Assembly: GCF_000416235.1 (NCBI RefSeq)
Contig: NZ_ATLO01000009.1
Coordinates: 24,883 to 88,882, forward strand
DNA from: Pseudomonas sp. CFII64
Lineage (GTDB): Bacteria; Pseudomonadota; Gammaproteobacteria; Pseudomonadales; Pseudomonadaceae
Direction of reading: 5' to 3'
DNA length: 64,000 nt
Numbering within the stretch: the first letter of the stretch is position 1; each line of letters opens with the position of its first letter. Shown one piece after another: positions 54,691 to 64,000 of this stretch. A program made the position numbers and the translations under genes. The notes under the pieces are model-generated. The model saw only the letters and a program-made list of their open reading frames with translations. It did not search any database and had not been told where the DNA came from.

Positions 54691-57600
54691 ATGAATCTTC
54701 CGCATATCCCCGATCCGGCGCTCGATGGTTTTCATCCGGCGGTCAGCGCCTGGTTTCGCAGCACGTTCCCGGCGGTTACCCCCGCTCAGGCCCAGGCGTG
54801 GCCCTTGATCAAGGCGCGGCGCTCGACGCTGATCGCCGCACCCACCGGTTCCGGCAAAACCCTGACCGCGTTTCTTGCGGTGCTCGACGATCTGGTGCAT
54901 CACGGCCTGGAGAACGGCGGCGAACTGCCGCAGCAGACCTTTGTGGTGTATGTGTCGCCACTCAAGGCGCTGTCCAACGACATCCAGATCAACCTGCAAA
55001 ATCCGCTGGCGGGCATCACGGAACAACTGGCGCGGATGGGCTTGCCGCCACTGCGCATCAGCACCGCTGTGCGCACCGGGGATACACCGCAGAAAGACCG
55101 CACCAGCATGCGCAAAAAAGCGCCGCATATTCTGGTGACCACGCCGGAATCGCTGTACGTGCTGCTCGGCTCGGATTCCGGGCGAAGCATGCTGGCTGGC
55201 ACCCGAACCGTGATCGTCGATGAAATCCACGCCATTGCCGCCAGCAAACGTGGCAGCCATCTGGCGTTGAGCCTTGAGCGACTGCAAGCCTTGTGCAGCG
55301 TGCCGCTGTTGCGCATCGGTTTGTCGGCGACGCAGAAGCCCATCGAGCGGGTGTCGCGCTTTCTGGTAGGCGCCGACCCGCTCAAACGGCCGTGCGCCAT
55401 CGTCGATATCGGCCACGCTCGCCCACGGGATCTGGGCATTGAAGTGCCGCCCGTGGCGCTGGGCCCGGTGATGGCCAATGACGTTTGGCAATTGGTGTAC
55501 GACCGCCTTGCGGTACTCGCCCGAGAACATCGCACCACGCTGATTTTTGTGAATACCCGGCGCATGGCCGAACGCATGGCCCGCCATTTGAGTGAGCGCC
55601 TCGGCAAAGAAGCCGTCGCGGCCCATCACGGCAGCCTCGCCAAGGAGCAGCGTCTGGATGCCGAGCAACGTCTCAAGCGCGGCGACCTGCAAGTCTTGAT
55701 CGCCACCGCGTCACTGGAACTGGGGATTGATATTGGTGACGTGGATCTGGTCTGCCAGATTGCCTCGCCGCGTTCCATCTCGGCGTTTTTGCAGCGCGTC
55801 GGCCGTTCCGGGCACCACGTCGGCGGCACGCCCAAAGGCCGGTTGTTTGCCACCTCCCGAGATGACCTGATCGAATGTGCTGCGCTGCTCGACTGCGTGC
55901 GCCGGGGTGAACTGGACATTTTGCAGATTCCCAAAGCGCCGCTGGACGTACTGGCGCAGCAAATCGTCGCCGAAGTGAGCTGTCAGGAATGGCAGGAACA
56001 AGCGCTGCTGGACATGTTTCGCCAAGCCTCGCCTTACGCCGAACTCGACGCCGAGCATTACCAGGCACTGCTGAGCATGCTGGCCGAGGGTTACACCGGT
56101 CGGCAGGGCGTGCGCAGCGCTTATCTTCATCGCGACGCGTTGACCCGCACCTTGCGTGGCCGACGTGGCAGCAAGCTGACGGCGGTCACCAGCGGCGGGA
56201 CGATCCCGGATAACGCCGACTACAGCGTGATCCTCGAACCCCAGGCGTTGAACATCGGCACGGTCAATGAAGACTTCGCCGTGGAAAGCATCGCCGGAGA
56301 TATCTTCCAGCTGGGCAATACTTCGTATCGCATCCTGCGGATAGAAAGCGGCCGCGTGCGCGTCGAGGATGCCCACGGCCAGCCGCCGACCATTCCGTTC
56401 TGGCTCGGCGAAGCGCCGGGGCGCAGCGATGAATTGTCACTGGCCGTTGCGCGCCTGCAAGGGCAAATCGACGCGCTGCTCGGCGCCCACCCCGGCGACC
56501 TGCAACCGTGCATCGACTGGCTTATCGACATTCTCGGACTGAATCTGGCCAGCGCTGAACAACTGGTGGATTACCTGGCCCGTACCCGTTCGGTGCTGAG
56601 CGCGCTGCCGTCTCAGGACACGTTGATCATGGAGCGTTTCTTCGACGAAACCGGCGGCACCCAACTGATCATTCATACCCCGTTCGGCAGCCGCATCAAT
56701 CGCGCCTGGGGCCTGGCGTTGCGCAAGCGCTTTTGCCGCACGTTCAATTTCGAGCTGCAAGCGGCCGCCAGCGAAGATGCGATCGTGCTGTCGCTGTCCA
56801 CCAGCCACAGCTTTGAACTGGCTGAAGTCTGGAAATATTTGCATTCCAACAGCGCCGAACATTTGCTGATTCAGGCGGTACTGGATGCGCCGCTGTTTGG
56901 CGTGCGCTGGCGCTGGAATGCGGGCACCGCGCTGGCTTTGCCGCGCTACAGCGGCGGGCGCAAAGTCGCGCCGCAGCTGCAACGGATGAAAAGCGAAGAC
57001 CTGATCGCCACGGTATTCCCGGATCAGATCGCCTGCCTGGAGAATCTGGTGGGCGAACGCGACGTTCCCGATCACCCGTTGATCGAGCAAACCCTCGACG
57101 ATTGCCTGCACGAAGCCATGGACGCCGAAGGCTGGCTGGCGCTGTTGCGGCGCATGGAAGGCGGGCAGATTCGCCTGATTGCCCGGGACTTGCCGGCGCC
57201 CTCGCCGCTTGCCGCAGAAATCCTCAATGCGCGGCCTTATGCGTTTCTCGACGATGCGCCGCTGGAGGAACGTCGCACGCAAGCGGTGCTCAACCGACGC
57301 TGGAGCGATCCGCAATCCTCCGATGACCTCGGCGCGCTGGATGCCGAAGCCATCACGGCGGTCGGCGAAGAAGCCTGGCCGCAACCGCAAAACAGCGACG
57401 AGATGCACGAAGCGTTGATGAGCCTGGCTTGCGTGAGCGCTGCCGAAGCGCGAGCGGTGCCCATGTGGTTGCAATGGCTGGAAAAACTCGCGCGTTCAGG
57501 CCGGGTGACGCGCCTGCAAGTCAGCGCGGAACAGGCACTTTGGCTGCCGCTGGAGCGCTTGACCTGCTTGCAGGCAATTTATCCACAAGCCGAAATGCAC

Positions 57601-59016
57601 CCGCAGCTGGTCGCCCTGCCCGGTTTCGATCAGGACTGGGACCGCGACGAGGCCATTGTTGAAGTGATGCGTGCGCGTTTGAGTGGCTTCGGCCCTTTGC
57701 CGGTGGACGAGATTGCCGGGCCTTTGGCATTAAGCGCCAGCCAGGTGGCGCAGGCATTGGCGCGCCTGGAAAGCGAAGGTTATGTGTTGCGCGGTCGATT
57801 CAGCCCCGGCGCGACCACTGATCAATGGTGCGAGCGCCATCTGCTGGCGCGCATTCATCGCTACACCGTCAAACGCCTGCGCCGGGAAATCGAGCCGGTG
57901 TCGTTGCAGGACTTCATGCGCTTTCTGTTCGATTGGCAGCATTTGTCCAACGCGACCCGCAGCCAGGGTCAGGCTGCGTTGCCGGAAGTGGTCGCTCAAC
58001 TCGAAGGTTTCAGTGCCGCAGCGGGCGCGTGGGACAGCGATCTGCTGCCCGCGCGGCTCAAGGACTTTTCCCCCGGCTGGCTGGATGAGATTTGTCGCTC
58101 CGGCAAAGTGGTCTGGACGCGGATCGCCAACCGCAGCAAAACCGCAGGCTCGGCGTTGCGCAGCACGCCGATTGTGTTGTTGCCGCGCAGTCAGCTGAAT
58201 CTCTGGAGCGGCTTGACCGAACAATCGGCCGTGGCGGATCTGTCCCTGAAAGCGCAAAAAGTGCATGCCGCATTGGCCAGCCATGGCGCGATGTTTTTCG
58301 ACGAGCTGGTAACCGAAGCGCATCTGCTGCGCGCCGAGCTGGAAATCGCTTTGCAGGAATTGGTCGCGGCGGGGTTGGTCAATGCCGACAGCTTCGCCGG
58401 GTTGCGCGCGTTGATCACGCCCGCCAGCAAACGCTCGGCGCATACCAGTCGACGCAACCGGGGCGCGTTTATCGGCGGCATGGACGACGCGGGGCGCTGG
58501 GCACTGCTGCGGCGCGCTACGGCCGAACCGGCGATGGTCGACAACAAACGGCCGCAAGCGACCGATCCGGAAATACTCGAGCACATTGCCCTGACCTTGC
58601 TGCGTCGTTATGGCGTGGTGTTCTGGCGTCTGCTGGAGCGTGAAGCCGATTGGCTGCCAAGCTGGCGCGAACTGCTGCGCACGTTCCATCGCCTGGAAGC
58701 GCGCGGCGAGATACGCGGCGGGCGTTTCGTCAGCGGCCTGGCGGGCGAGCAATTTGCCTTGCCGGAAGCAATCCCCGTGCTGCGTGAGATCCGCAAACGG
58801 CCGCTGGATGGCAGCCTGATCAGCTTGAGCGGGGTTGATCCGTTGAATCTGCTGGGCACGTTATTACCCGGCCAGAAAGTGCCGGCGCTGGCGGGCAATC
58901 GGCTGATCTACCGCGACGGCATTCCTGCCGCTGCGATCATTGCGGGTAAGCCGGTGTATTGGCTGGAGCTGGATGGTGAAGCCATGGCACAGATTCGCGA
59001 GCGGTTGTTGCGCTGA
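54691..59016 (+). CDS. lhr: Large helicase-related protein, full-length Lhr type
   Basis: A 1441-residue superfamily-2 DNA helicase. Walker A is APTGSGKT from about residue 50, the DEIH box starts at Asp177, and motif VI is QRVGRSGHHVGG. The first 860 or so residues form the Lhr core with its winged helix; the rest is the long C-terminal extension also found in E. coli Lhr (1538 residues), which carries DNA-glycosylase-like activity there. The protein probably repairs uracil or oxidised DNA. The ATG at 54691 matches the conserved start. It is transcribed alone. Confidence 0.92.
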   Translation: MNLPHIPDPALDGFHPAVSAWFRSTFPAVTPAQAQAWPLIKARRSTLIAAPTGSGKTLTAFLAVLDDLVHHGLENGGELPQQTFVVYVSPLKALSNDIQINLQNPLAGITEQLARMGLPPLRISTAVRTGDTPQKDRTSMRKKAPHILVTTPESLYVLLGSDSGRSMLAGTRTVIVDEIHAIAASKRGSHLALSLERLQALCSVPLLRIGLSATQKPIERVSRFLVGADPLKRPCAIVDIGHARPRDLGIEVPPVALGPVMANDVWQLVYDRLAVLAREHRTTLIFVNTRRMAERMARHLSERLGKEAVAAHHGSLAKEQRLDAEQRLKRGDLQVLIATASLELGIDIGDVDLVCQIASPRSISAFLQRVGRSGHHVGGTPKGRLFATSRDDLIECAALLDCVRRGELDILQIPKAPLDVLAQQIVAEVSCQEWQEQALLDMFRQASPYAELDAEHYQALLSMLAEGYTGRQGVRSAYLHRDALTRTLRGRRGSKLTAVTSGGTIPDNADYSVILEPQALNIGTVNEDFAVESIAGDIFQLGNTSYRILRIESGRVRVEDAHGQPPTIPFWLGEAPGRSDELSLAVARLQGQIDALLGAHPGDLQPCIDWLIDILGLNLASAEQLVDYLARTRSVLSALPSQDTLIMERFFDETGGTQLIIHTPFGSRINRAWGLALRKRFCRTFNFELQAAASEDAIVLSLSTSHSFELAEVWKYLHSNSAEHLLIQAVLDAPLFGVRWRWNAGTALALPRYSGGRKVAPQLQRMKSEDLIATVFPDQIACLENLVGERDVPDHPLIEQTLDDCLHEAMDAEGWLALLRRMEGGQIRLIARDLPAPSPLAAEILNARPYAFLDDAPLEERRTQAVLNRRWSDPQSSDDLGALDAEAITAVGEEAWPQPQNSDEMHEALMSLACVSAAEARAVPMWLQWLEKLARSGRVTRLQVSAEQALWLPLERLTCLQAIYPQAEMHPQLVALPGFDQDWDRDEAIVEVMRARLSGFGPLPVDEIAGPLALSASQVAQALARLESEGYVLRGRFSPGATTDQWCERHLLARIHRYTVKRLRREIEPVSLQDFMRFLFDWQHLSNATRSQGQAALPEVVAQLEGFSAAAGAWDSDLLPARLKDFSPGWLDEICRSGKVVWTRIANRSKTAGSALRSTPIVLLPRSQLNLWSGLTEQSAVADLSLKAQKVHAALASHGAMFFDELVTEAHLLRAELEIALQELVAAGLVNADSFAGLRALITPASKRSAHTSRRNRGAFIGGMDDAGRWALLRRATAEPAMVDNKRPQATDPEILEHIALTLLRRYGVVFWRLLEREADWLPSWRELLRTFHRLEARGEIRGGRFVSGLAGEQFALPEAIPVLREIRKRPLDGSLISLSGVDPLNLLGTLLPGQKVPALAGNRLIYRDGIPAAAIIAGKPVYWLELDGEAMAQIRERLLR

Positions 59017-59044
59017 TGGCCTGGCCAACAAATCCGGCACTCTG

Positions 59045-59150
59045 TTGGAGCGAGGCTTGCCCGCTAACCGACCGTAGGAGCGACTTTAGTCGCGAGAGCA
59101 TCAATTGCACTCCCGGCTAAAGCCGGTCCTACAGCAAGCCTCGCTCTAAC
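59045..59150. repeat. Cluster of REP fragments after lhr
   Basis: Three partial units of different classes (GGAGCGAGGCTTGCCCGC; GTAGGAGCGACTTTAGTCGCGA; CTCCCGGCTAAAGCCGGTCC and an inverted GCAAGCCTCGCTC) are nested between convergent lhr and mscS genes. Confidence 0.7.
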
Positions 59151-59164
59151 GGATCCGACTTTGG

Positions 59165-61333
59165 CTACACCGCCGGGCTTTCCGACCCATCGCGATTCAC
59201 CACATTAGGCTTGGCCGCCGCAGGCTGTGCTTCGCCGTCAATCGCCAGCGCCGGTGGCGTTCCGGGTATCGGGCTGATCACGGTCTGTGGATAAGTCTGC
59301 GCAAAGCGCACGTCAGTGGCTTTATCCACAAGTTTCTTCAAGCGCTCGTTAAACGCCCGGCCCACGCCGTATTGTCCGCCGGAAACCGTGCGGAATTGCG
59401 CAGTCAGCACCACGCCGTTGAGGTCCATGCGGTCGACGCCGAACACTTCCAGCGGACCTTGAAGATTGCCTTTGAGCAAAATGTCATCAGTGATCGACTG
59501 CCCGGTTTCGCGGATCAAAGACAGCGCGCTGTCGATGTCGCTGTCGTAAGTGAACTGCACCGAGAAGAACGCATAAGCGAACTGCCGCGACTGGTTGGTG
59601 ACGGCTTTGATCTGGCCGAACGGCACCGAATGCACGAAGCCTTTGCCATCCCGCAGACGCACGGTGCGAATGGTCAGGCTTTCGACAGTGCCGGAATGCC
59701 CGGTGGACAACACCACCCAATCGCCAACGGAGAAAGTGTCTTCGATGATGATGAACAAGCCAGTGATCACGTCCTGCACCAGCTGCTGGGAACCAAAGCC
59801 GATGGCCAGACCGACGACCCCGGCACCCGCCAGCAAAGGCGCAACGTTGATGCCCAGATTGGCCATGGTGGTGATCGCGCAAATCACCACCAGGACGATT
59901 TTTATCGCGTTGCGCAGCAGCGGCAGAATGGTTTTGATGCGCGTGCTGGGTTGCCGCGACGAACGATGATTGATCGGCGTTTTCAGCGCTTCCTGAATTG
60001 CCGTGTCCAGCACCACCCACAGCAGCCAGGTCACCAGCAGAATCAAACCGATGCTGCTCAGCGAATCACTGATAACCCGACCCAGGGTATTGCGCTGGGC
60101 AAATTCGAACAGCGAAAAACCCCAGATCCTCCCCAGTATTTCGATAAAGCTGACGGCGAGCACGATACGCGCCACGGCGTGCAGCAGGCTGAGCAGCCGC
60201 TCTTTATAGACATGCCCCGGCGTTACTGCCGGCTTGAAAAAATGCTGGAAAACCGTACTGAGGAACACCGTGGCAATCAGCAACACGGTGGTGAACAACG
60301 CACAGCGCAGGGCTTTCTGGCTGTCTTCGCCAGCGCCGATCAGGTTCACCGCCGACACCAGAATCATCAGCAGGATCGGCAGATACCACAGGTTGGAAAA
60401 CACCTTGAGCGATTCCTGCAACGCTGGCTGCTTCAAGCGGCTATGCAGGGAACGGTTACGAATCAGATGCGCAATCGGGCGGCGGACCTTGATCACCAGA
60501 ACACAGAACACCACGGATGCCACCAATCCGGTAAACACCGCGACGCTGGTGGTGACGTTGTTGCCAAACTGGCGGGCAATCTGCGGGCTGGTCAGTGCGT
60601 CGCTCAAGGCGGCCATGAAGCCGACGACAAACAGGGGGCGCGGGCTGTAGCGGCGGATCATGCGTACCGCCGCGCGCTTGTGGCCGAAATCGAACATGAC
60701 GATCACGCACAGCAGCACCGAGGTCGAAACGATGCCGCTGCTGGTCGAATACGCGAAACACAGCGCAAGGGCGCGGCCGACAGATGCGTCCAGAAAGTGG
60801 CTGACATACAGCGTCAGGGGTAAACAGATAATGGCGGGCAGCGTGTAGGGCAAGACATAACTCAGCAGCGCCTGGCTGCGCTGACGGACCGCGAGGAATG
60901 GCCGCCGATTGAGTCGAATCGCAAGAAAACTGCCCAGTGTGGTGAGCACCGCAAAGGCACCGATCCACACCACCGACAGCATCAGGAAATCGCCGGCAAC
61001 CCCCCACTGTGAACGCGAGGTCGGTTTGCTGACCAGCTTGTCCAGCTCGTTGGCCGCACGATCGGCACGCAGTCGCCAGGAGTCGAGCAGGTGGCCATCA
61101 ATATCGAGCTTGTCCTGAACCTCGTCGATGCCTGAACTGATCGCGCCCAGCAAACCGCCCTGAACCAGGATTTCCGGCGCGGCGGGCGCTTCTTCGGCGG
61201 GCGCCGCCGGGTCTGCGGCGGGTGCGGGAGCAACTGCGGCTGCGACTGCGGTGAGCGCGTCGGCCGCTTGGAGATTGAAGTTGCCAGCGCACAAAAGAAC
61301 GCAGAGCACGATGAAGGACTTGAGATTCGGCAA
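59165..61333 (-). CDS. Large MscS-family mechanosensitive channel
   Basis: A channel of about 722 residues. An N-terminal signal-like segment (MLPNLKSFIVLCVLLCAGNFNLQA) and an Ala/Pro-rich periplasmic region precede about ten membrane helices. The pore-lining MscS helix (LLAGAGVVGLAIGFGSQQLVQDVITGLFIIIEDTFSVGDWVVL) is at about residues 500-545, followed by the beta and alpha/beta domains. It resembles YbiO-type large MscS proteins. I prefer the TTG at 61333 with AGAGGAG 11 bases upstream; GTG at 61345 and TTG at 61360 are alternatives, so the start is uncertain by a few residues. Confidence 0.85.
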   Translation of the reverse strand: MPNLKSFIVLCVLLCAGNFNLQAADALTAVAAAVAPAPAADPAAPAEEAPAAPEILVQGGLLGAISSGIDEVQDKLDIDGHLLDSWRLRADRAANELDKLVSKPTSRSQWGVAGDFLMLSVVWIGAFAVLTTLGSFLAIRLNRRPFLAVRQRSQALLSYVLPYTLPAIICLPLTLYVSHFLDASVGRALALCFAYSTSSGIVSTSVLLCVIVMFDFGHKRAAVRMIRRYSPRPLFVVGFMAALSDALTSPQIARQFGNNVTTSVAVFTGLVASVVFCVLVIKVRRPIAHLIRNRSLHSRLKQPALQESLKVFSNLWYLPILLMILVSAVNLIGAGEDSQKALRCALFTTVLLIATVFLSTVFQHFFKPAVTPGHVYKERLLSLLHAVARIVLAVSFIEILGRIWGFSLFEFAQRNTLGRVISDSLSSIGLILLVTWLLWVVLDTAIQEALKTPINHRSSRQPSTRIKTILPLLRNAIKIVLVVICAITTMANLGINVAPLLAGAGVVGLAIGFGSQQLVQDVITGLFIIIEDTFSVGDWVVLSTGHSGTVESLTIRTVRLRDGKGFVHSVPFGQIKAVTNQSRQFAYAFFSVQFTYDSDIDSALSLIRETGQSITDDILLKGNLQGPLEVFGVDRMDLNGVVLTAQFRTVSGGQYGVGRAFNERLKKLVDKATDVRFAQTYPQTVISPIPGTPPALAIDGEAQPAAAKPNVVNRDGSESPAV

Positions 61334-61529
61334 AACGCTGGTCACTCCTCTGTTTATCAACTGCCGCTAGAACTGATTCGTTTTTCCCCGGCAAGTTCGG
61401 CTTCGCGCCCGCCGCCGGACCAATGTACCGCTGGTGAACCTGCACCGAACCTTTGTCCAGACCGCTGCGTCACAGCTGGATATGGCCGCGCCGCCCGTCA
61501 TGTTCCCGCAGTCCGGAGGAAATGTTTCG

Positions 61530-63881
61530 ATGCTCATCCACCCCAAAGCGCATTACCGACCTTACACCTCTGCTGCAGGTGGCTGGGGTTCGGCCAGATC
61601 CGTGATGCGAATTCTCTGGCGCGAGCAAGCCATATCAAAAGGGTCAGTCGCGCTGCTCAAGCAAAACAAACCCGGTGGATTCGCCTGCGTCAGCTGTGCC
61701 TGGGCCAAGCCCGGCAAACCGCATCACCTGGAATTCTGCGAGAACGGCGCGAAGGCCACGGCATGGGAACTGACTTCGCTCAAGACCAGCCCGGACTTTT
61801 TCGCCCGCCACTCCGTCACCGAACTGCTGCAATGGCCCGACTACGATCTTGAACAACACGGCCGGCTGACTCATCCGTTGCGCTACGACCCGCAAACCGA
61901 TCATTACCGGGAAACCAGCTGGGAAGAAGCCTACCGCGATATCGGTGCGCAGCTGCGCGCCATCGAACCGGACAGCGTGGCGTTTTACGCATCCGGTCGC
62001 GCCTCGCTGGAGACGTCGTTCATGTATCAGCTGTTTGCCCGGGCTTACGGCACCAACAACTTGCCCGACAGTTCGAACATGTGCCACGAAAGCACTTCGG
62101 TGGGCTTGCAGGAAAGCATTGGCGTACCCGTCGGCACGGTGACGCTCGATGATTTCGAGCACACCGATTGCATCTTTTTCTTCGGCCAGAACGTCGGCAG
62201 CAACAGCCCGCGCATGCTGCACCCGTTGCAGGAAGCGCGCAAACGCAATGTGCCGATCATCACCTTCAACCCGATCCGCGAGCGCGGGCTGGAACGCTTC
62301 GTCAATCCGCAATCACCCAGGGAAATGCTCGGGCCGGACTCCACCATAGTCAGCACTCAGTATCATCAGGTGGCAATCGGGGGCGACCTGGCCGCCGTGA
62401 CCGGGATCGCCAAGGCGCTGTTCGAAATGGACATGGCGGCGCTGGTCAAAGGTGAACCGGCGATCATCGATCTGGCGTTCATCGCCGAACACACTCAGGG
62501 CTTCGCCGGTTTTGTCGCCATGGCTCGCGCCTGCGCCTGGGAAACCCTGGAGCAGCGTTCCGGCCTGAGCCGTGGCGCCATGGAAGCCGCCGCGACGGTT
62601 TACGCTCGCAGCGAACGGGTGATGATCATCTACGGCATGGGCATGACCCAACATCGCCACGGTGTTGAAAACGTGCAGATGCTGATCAATCTGTTGCTGT
62701 TGCGCGGCAATATCGGCAAGCCCGGCGCGGGCATTTGCCCGGTGCGTGGGCATTCCAACGTGCAAGGGCAGCGCACCGTGGGCATCACCGAAGATCCGGC
62801 GAAAGTCCCGGTGGATAAGATCGAAGCGCTGTTCGGTTTTCATGTCCCCAGCAAGAAAGGCCGTGCGACGGTGGAGACCTGCGAAGGCATTCTCGACGGC
62901 AGCATGCAGGGCTTCATCGGTCTGGGCGGCAACTTTCTGCGGGCGATCCCGGATACCTCGCGCATGGAACCGGCCTGGAAAAACCTGCAAGTGAGTGTGC
63001 AGATTGCGACCAAGCTCAATCGCACGCATCTGGTTACGGCAAAAAATACCTGGCTGCTGCCATGTCTGGGCCGCATTGAAATCGACCGGCAAAACGGTCG
63101 CGAACAAACCTACAGCACTGAAGACAGCACCGGCCACATCCATGGCTGGAAAGGCCAGAGCGAACCGGTCAGCGAGCATTTGCGTGCGGAAGTGGCGATT
63201 ATTGCCGGGCTGGCGGAGGCAACCCTGTCGGGCATCGAACGCATCGACTGGGATGCGTGGCGCAGCGATTATTCGAAAATTCGCGAGGCCATTGGCCAGG
63301 TGTATCCGGAGATTTTCCATGATATGGAAACCCGCATGTGGCAACCCGGCGGCTTTCATCGCCCATTGCCTGCGGCGCAACGGATCTGGAAAACCGAAAG
63401 TGAGCGTGCGCAGTTCATCACACCGACGATGCTCAGCGAAGACGACGATGTGGAGCTTGCGCCGGAGCGGCGCGAGGTTTTGCAATTGATGACGATCCGC
63501 AGCAACGACCAATTCAACACCACGATCTACGGCTATGACGATCGCTTTCGCGGAGTCAGCGGGACGCGCACGGTGATTTTCATGAACCGCAACGACATCG
63601 TCCGCCTGGGTTTCGCCCCCGGTGGCTGGGTCATGTTGACCACGGCGGTGGAGCCGGAAACCAAACGGCAAGTCGGGCCGATGCAAATCATCGCCTACGA
63701 TATTCCCGAAGGTTGCAGCGCGGCGTACTACCCGGAATGCAACCCGCTGGTGCCGCTCTGGCATTACGCAGAGCGCAGCAAAGTGCCTGCCGCCAAGTCG
63801 ATCCCGATTACCCTGAGCCACGCCGTACCCGGCCCGCGCGAACAGCAGCAGGCCGTGCCGGAGCTGGATCAGGTGGTTTGA
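61530..63881 (+). CDS. FdhF/YdeP family molybdopterin oxidoreductase
   Basis: The 783-residue enzyme belongs to the formate-dehydrogenase-like YdeP group. GGFACVSCAWAKP near residue 50 is the altered N-terminal cysteine region, SSNMCHESTSVGLQESIG carries the probable molybdenum-ligand Cys, and the C-terminal dinucleotide-binding domain reads MTIRSNDQFNTTIYGYDDRFRG. E. coli YdeP (759 residues) is linked to acid resistance, but its substrate is unknown. GGAGGA nine bases upstream supports the ATG at 61530. The gene is divergent from mscS; the 196 bases between should hold both promoters. Confidence 0.88.
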   Translation: MLIHPKAHYRPYTSAAGGWGSARSVMRILWREQAISKGSVALLKQNKPGGFACVSCAWAKPGKPHHLEFCENGAKATAWELTSLKTSPDFFARHSVTELLQWPDYDLEQHGRLTHPLRYDPQTDHYRETSWEEAYRDIGAQLRAIEPDSVAFYASGRASLETSFMYQLFARAYGTNNLPDSSNMCHESTSVGLQESIGVPVGTVTLDDFEHTDCIFFFGQNVGSNSPRMLHPLQEARKRNVPIITFNPIRERGLERFVNPQSPREMLGPDSTIVSTQYHQVAIGGDLAAVTGIAKALFEMDMAALVKGEPAIIDLAFIAEHTQGFAGFVAMARACAWETLEQRSGLSRGAMEAAATVYARSERVMIIYGMGMTQHRHGVENVQMLINLLLLRGNIGKPGAGICPVRGHSNVQGQRTVGITEDPAKVPVDKIEALFGFHVPSKKGRATVETCEGILDGSMQGFIGLGGNFLRAIPDTSRMEPAWKNLQVSVQIATKLNRTHLVTAKNTWLLPCLGRIEIDRQNGREQTYSTEDSTGHIHGWKGQSEPVSEHLRAEVAIIAGLAEATLSGIERIDWDAWRSDYSKIREAIGQVYPEIFHDMETRMWQPGGFHRPLPAAQRIWKTESERAQFITPTMLSEDDDVELAPERREVLQLMTIRSNDQFNTTIYGYDDRFRGVSGTRTVIFMNRNDIVRLGFAPGGWVMLTTAVEPETKRQVGPMQIIAYDIPEGCSAAYYPECNPLVPLWHYAERSKVPAAKSIPITLSHAVPGPREQQQAVPELDQVV

Positions 63882-63898
63882 AACGGCACGCCAACTCG

Positions 63899-63990
63899 CT
63901 GGAGCGAGCTTGCTCGCGAAGAGGCCGGAACAGGCTGCGACTATCTCGCTGACTGAGCTGACGTCTTCGCGGGCAAGCCGCGCGCCAACG
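63899..63990. repeat. Inverted REP pair at the window end
   Basis: GGAGCGAGCTTGCTCGCGAA and, about 50 bases on, TCTTCGCGGGCAAGCCGCGC form the common Pseudomonas inverted pair downstream of the YdeP-type gene. Confidence 0.7.
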
Positions 63991-64000
63991 AATACCACCA

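Noticed and set aside
1..64000. tRNA, rRNA and CRISPR arrays
   Set aside because: I looked for T-arm consensus, CCA ends and regularly spaced repeats and found none that hold up; REP units are the only spaced repeats.

Overview
This window is a chromosomal segment of a Pseudomonas, most likely of the P. fluorescens lineage. Three things support that: the GC-rich coding bias, dense Pseudomonas-type REP palindromes in many gaps between genes, and a gene order that (from memory, not searched) follows P. aeruginosa PAO1 from proA to the oprG/epimerase region.

Layout. 1-18 kb is core genome: proA (cut by the window edge), mpg, a DedA-PAP2 fusion, a LON-domain protein, lrgB/lrgA, a MaoC hydratase, a MORN-repeat C13-protease lipoprotein, an SDR-like protein, a YceK-type lipoprotein, ubiX, mpl, a divergently transcribed sigma-54 activator and aldehyde dehydrogenase, a GNAT acetyltransferase, a second DedA, an M90 zinc peptidase and ppa. 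18.3-19.0 kb is an orphan S24-type repressor. 19.23-32.42 kb is an integrated island of about 13.2 kb with identical 24-bp ends. It carries a P4-type integrase, a small unknown gene, the wreck of an older mobile element, a complete type I restriction-modification operon (hsdM-hsdS-hsdR), and a separate AT-rich gene joining an HsdM-like methylase, which lacks its catalytic motif, to an FRG domain.

32.6-34.3 kb is a cytochrome b / Tat-exported molybdoenzyme / MXKDX-repeat operon. 34.6-45.3 kb is isoprenoid and vitamin metabolism: xseB-ispA-dxs on the plus strand, then on the minus strand ribA plus a membrane protein, pgpA-thiL, and nusB-ribH-ribBA-ribC-ribD-nrdR. 45.5-64 kb holds a YbaY-like lipoprotein, a CnoX/YbbN thioredoxin, a 113-residue unknown, a small Cys/His protein behind a structured leader RNA, a probable zinc-related operon (ZrgA, ABC ATPase, permease, DUF3299), an OprG/OmpW porin, two sugar-nucleotide SDR genes, lhr, a large MscS channel and a YdeP-type molybdoenzyme.

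The two strongest leads for something undescribed are the methylase-FRG fusion beside the type I system (29.9-31.9 kb) and a 77-nt three-way-junction RNA followed by a terminator-like hairpin in front of a 67-residue orphan protein (47.9-48.3 kb). I saw no tRNA, rRNA or CRISPR array.
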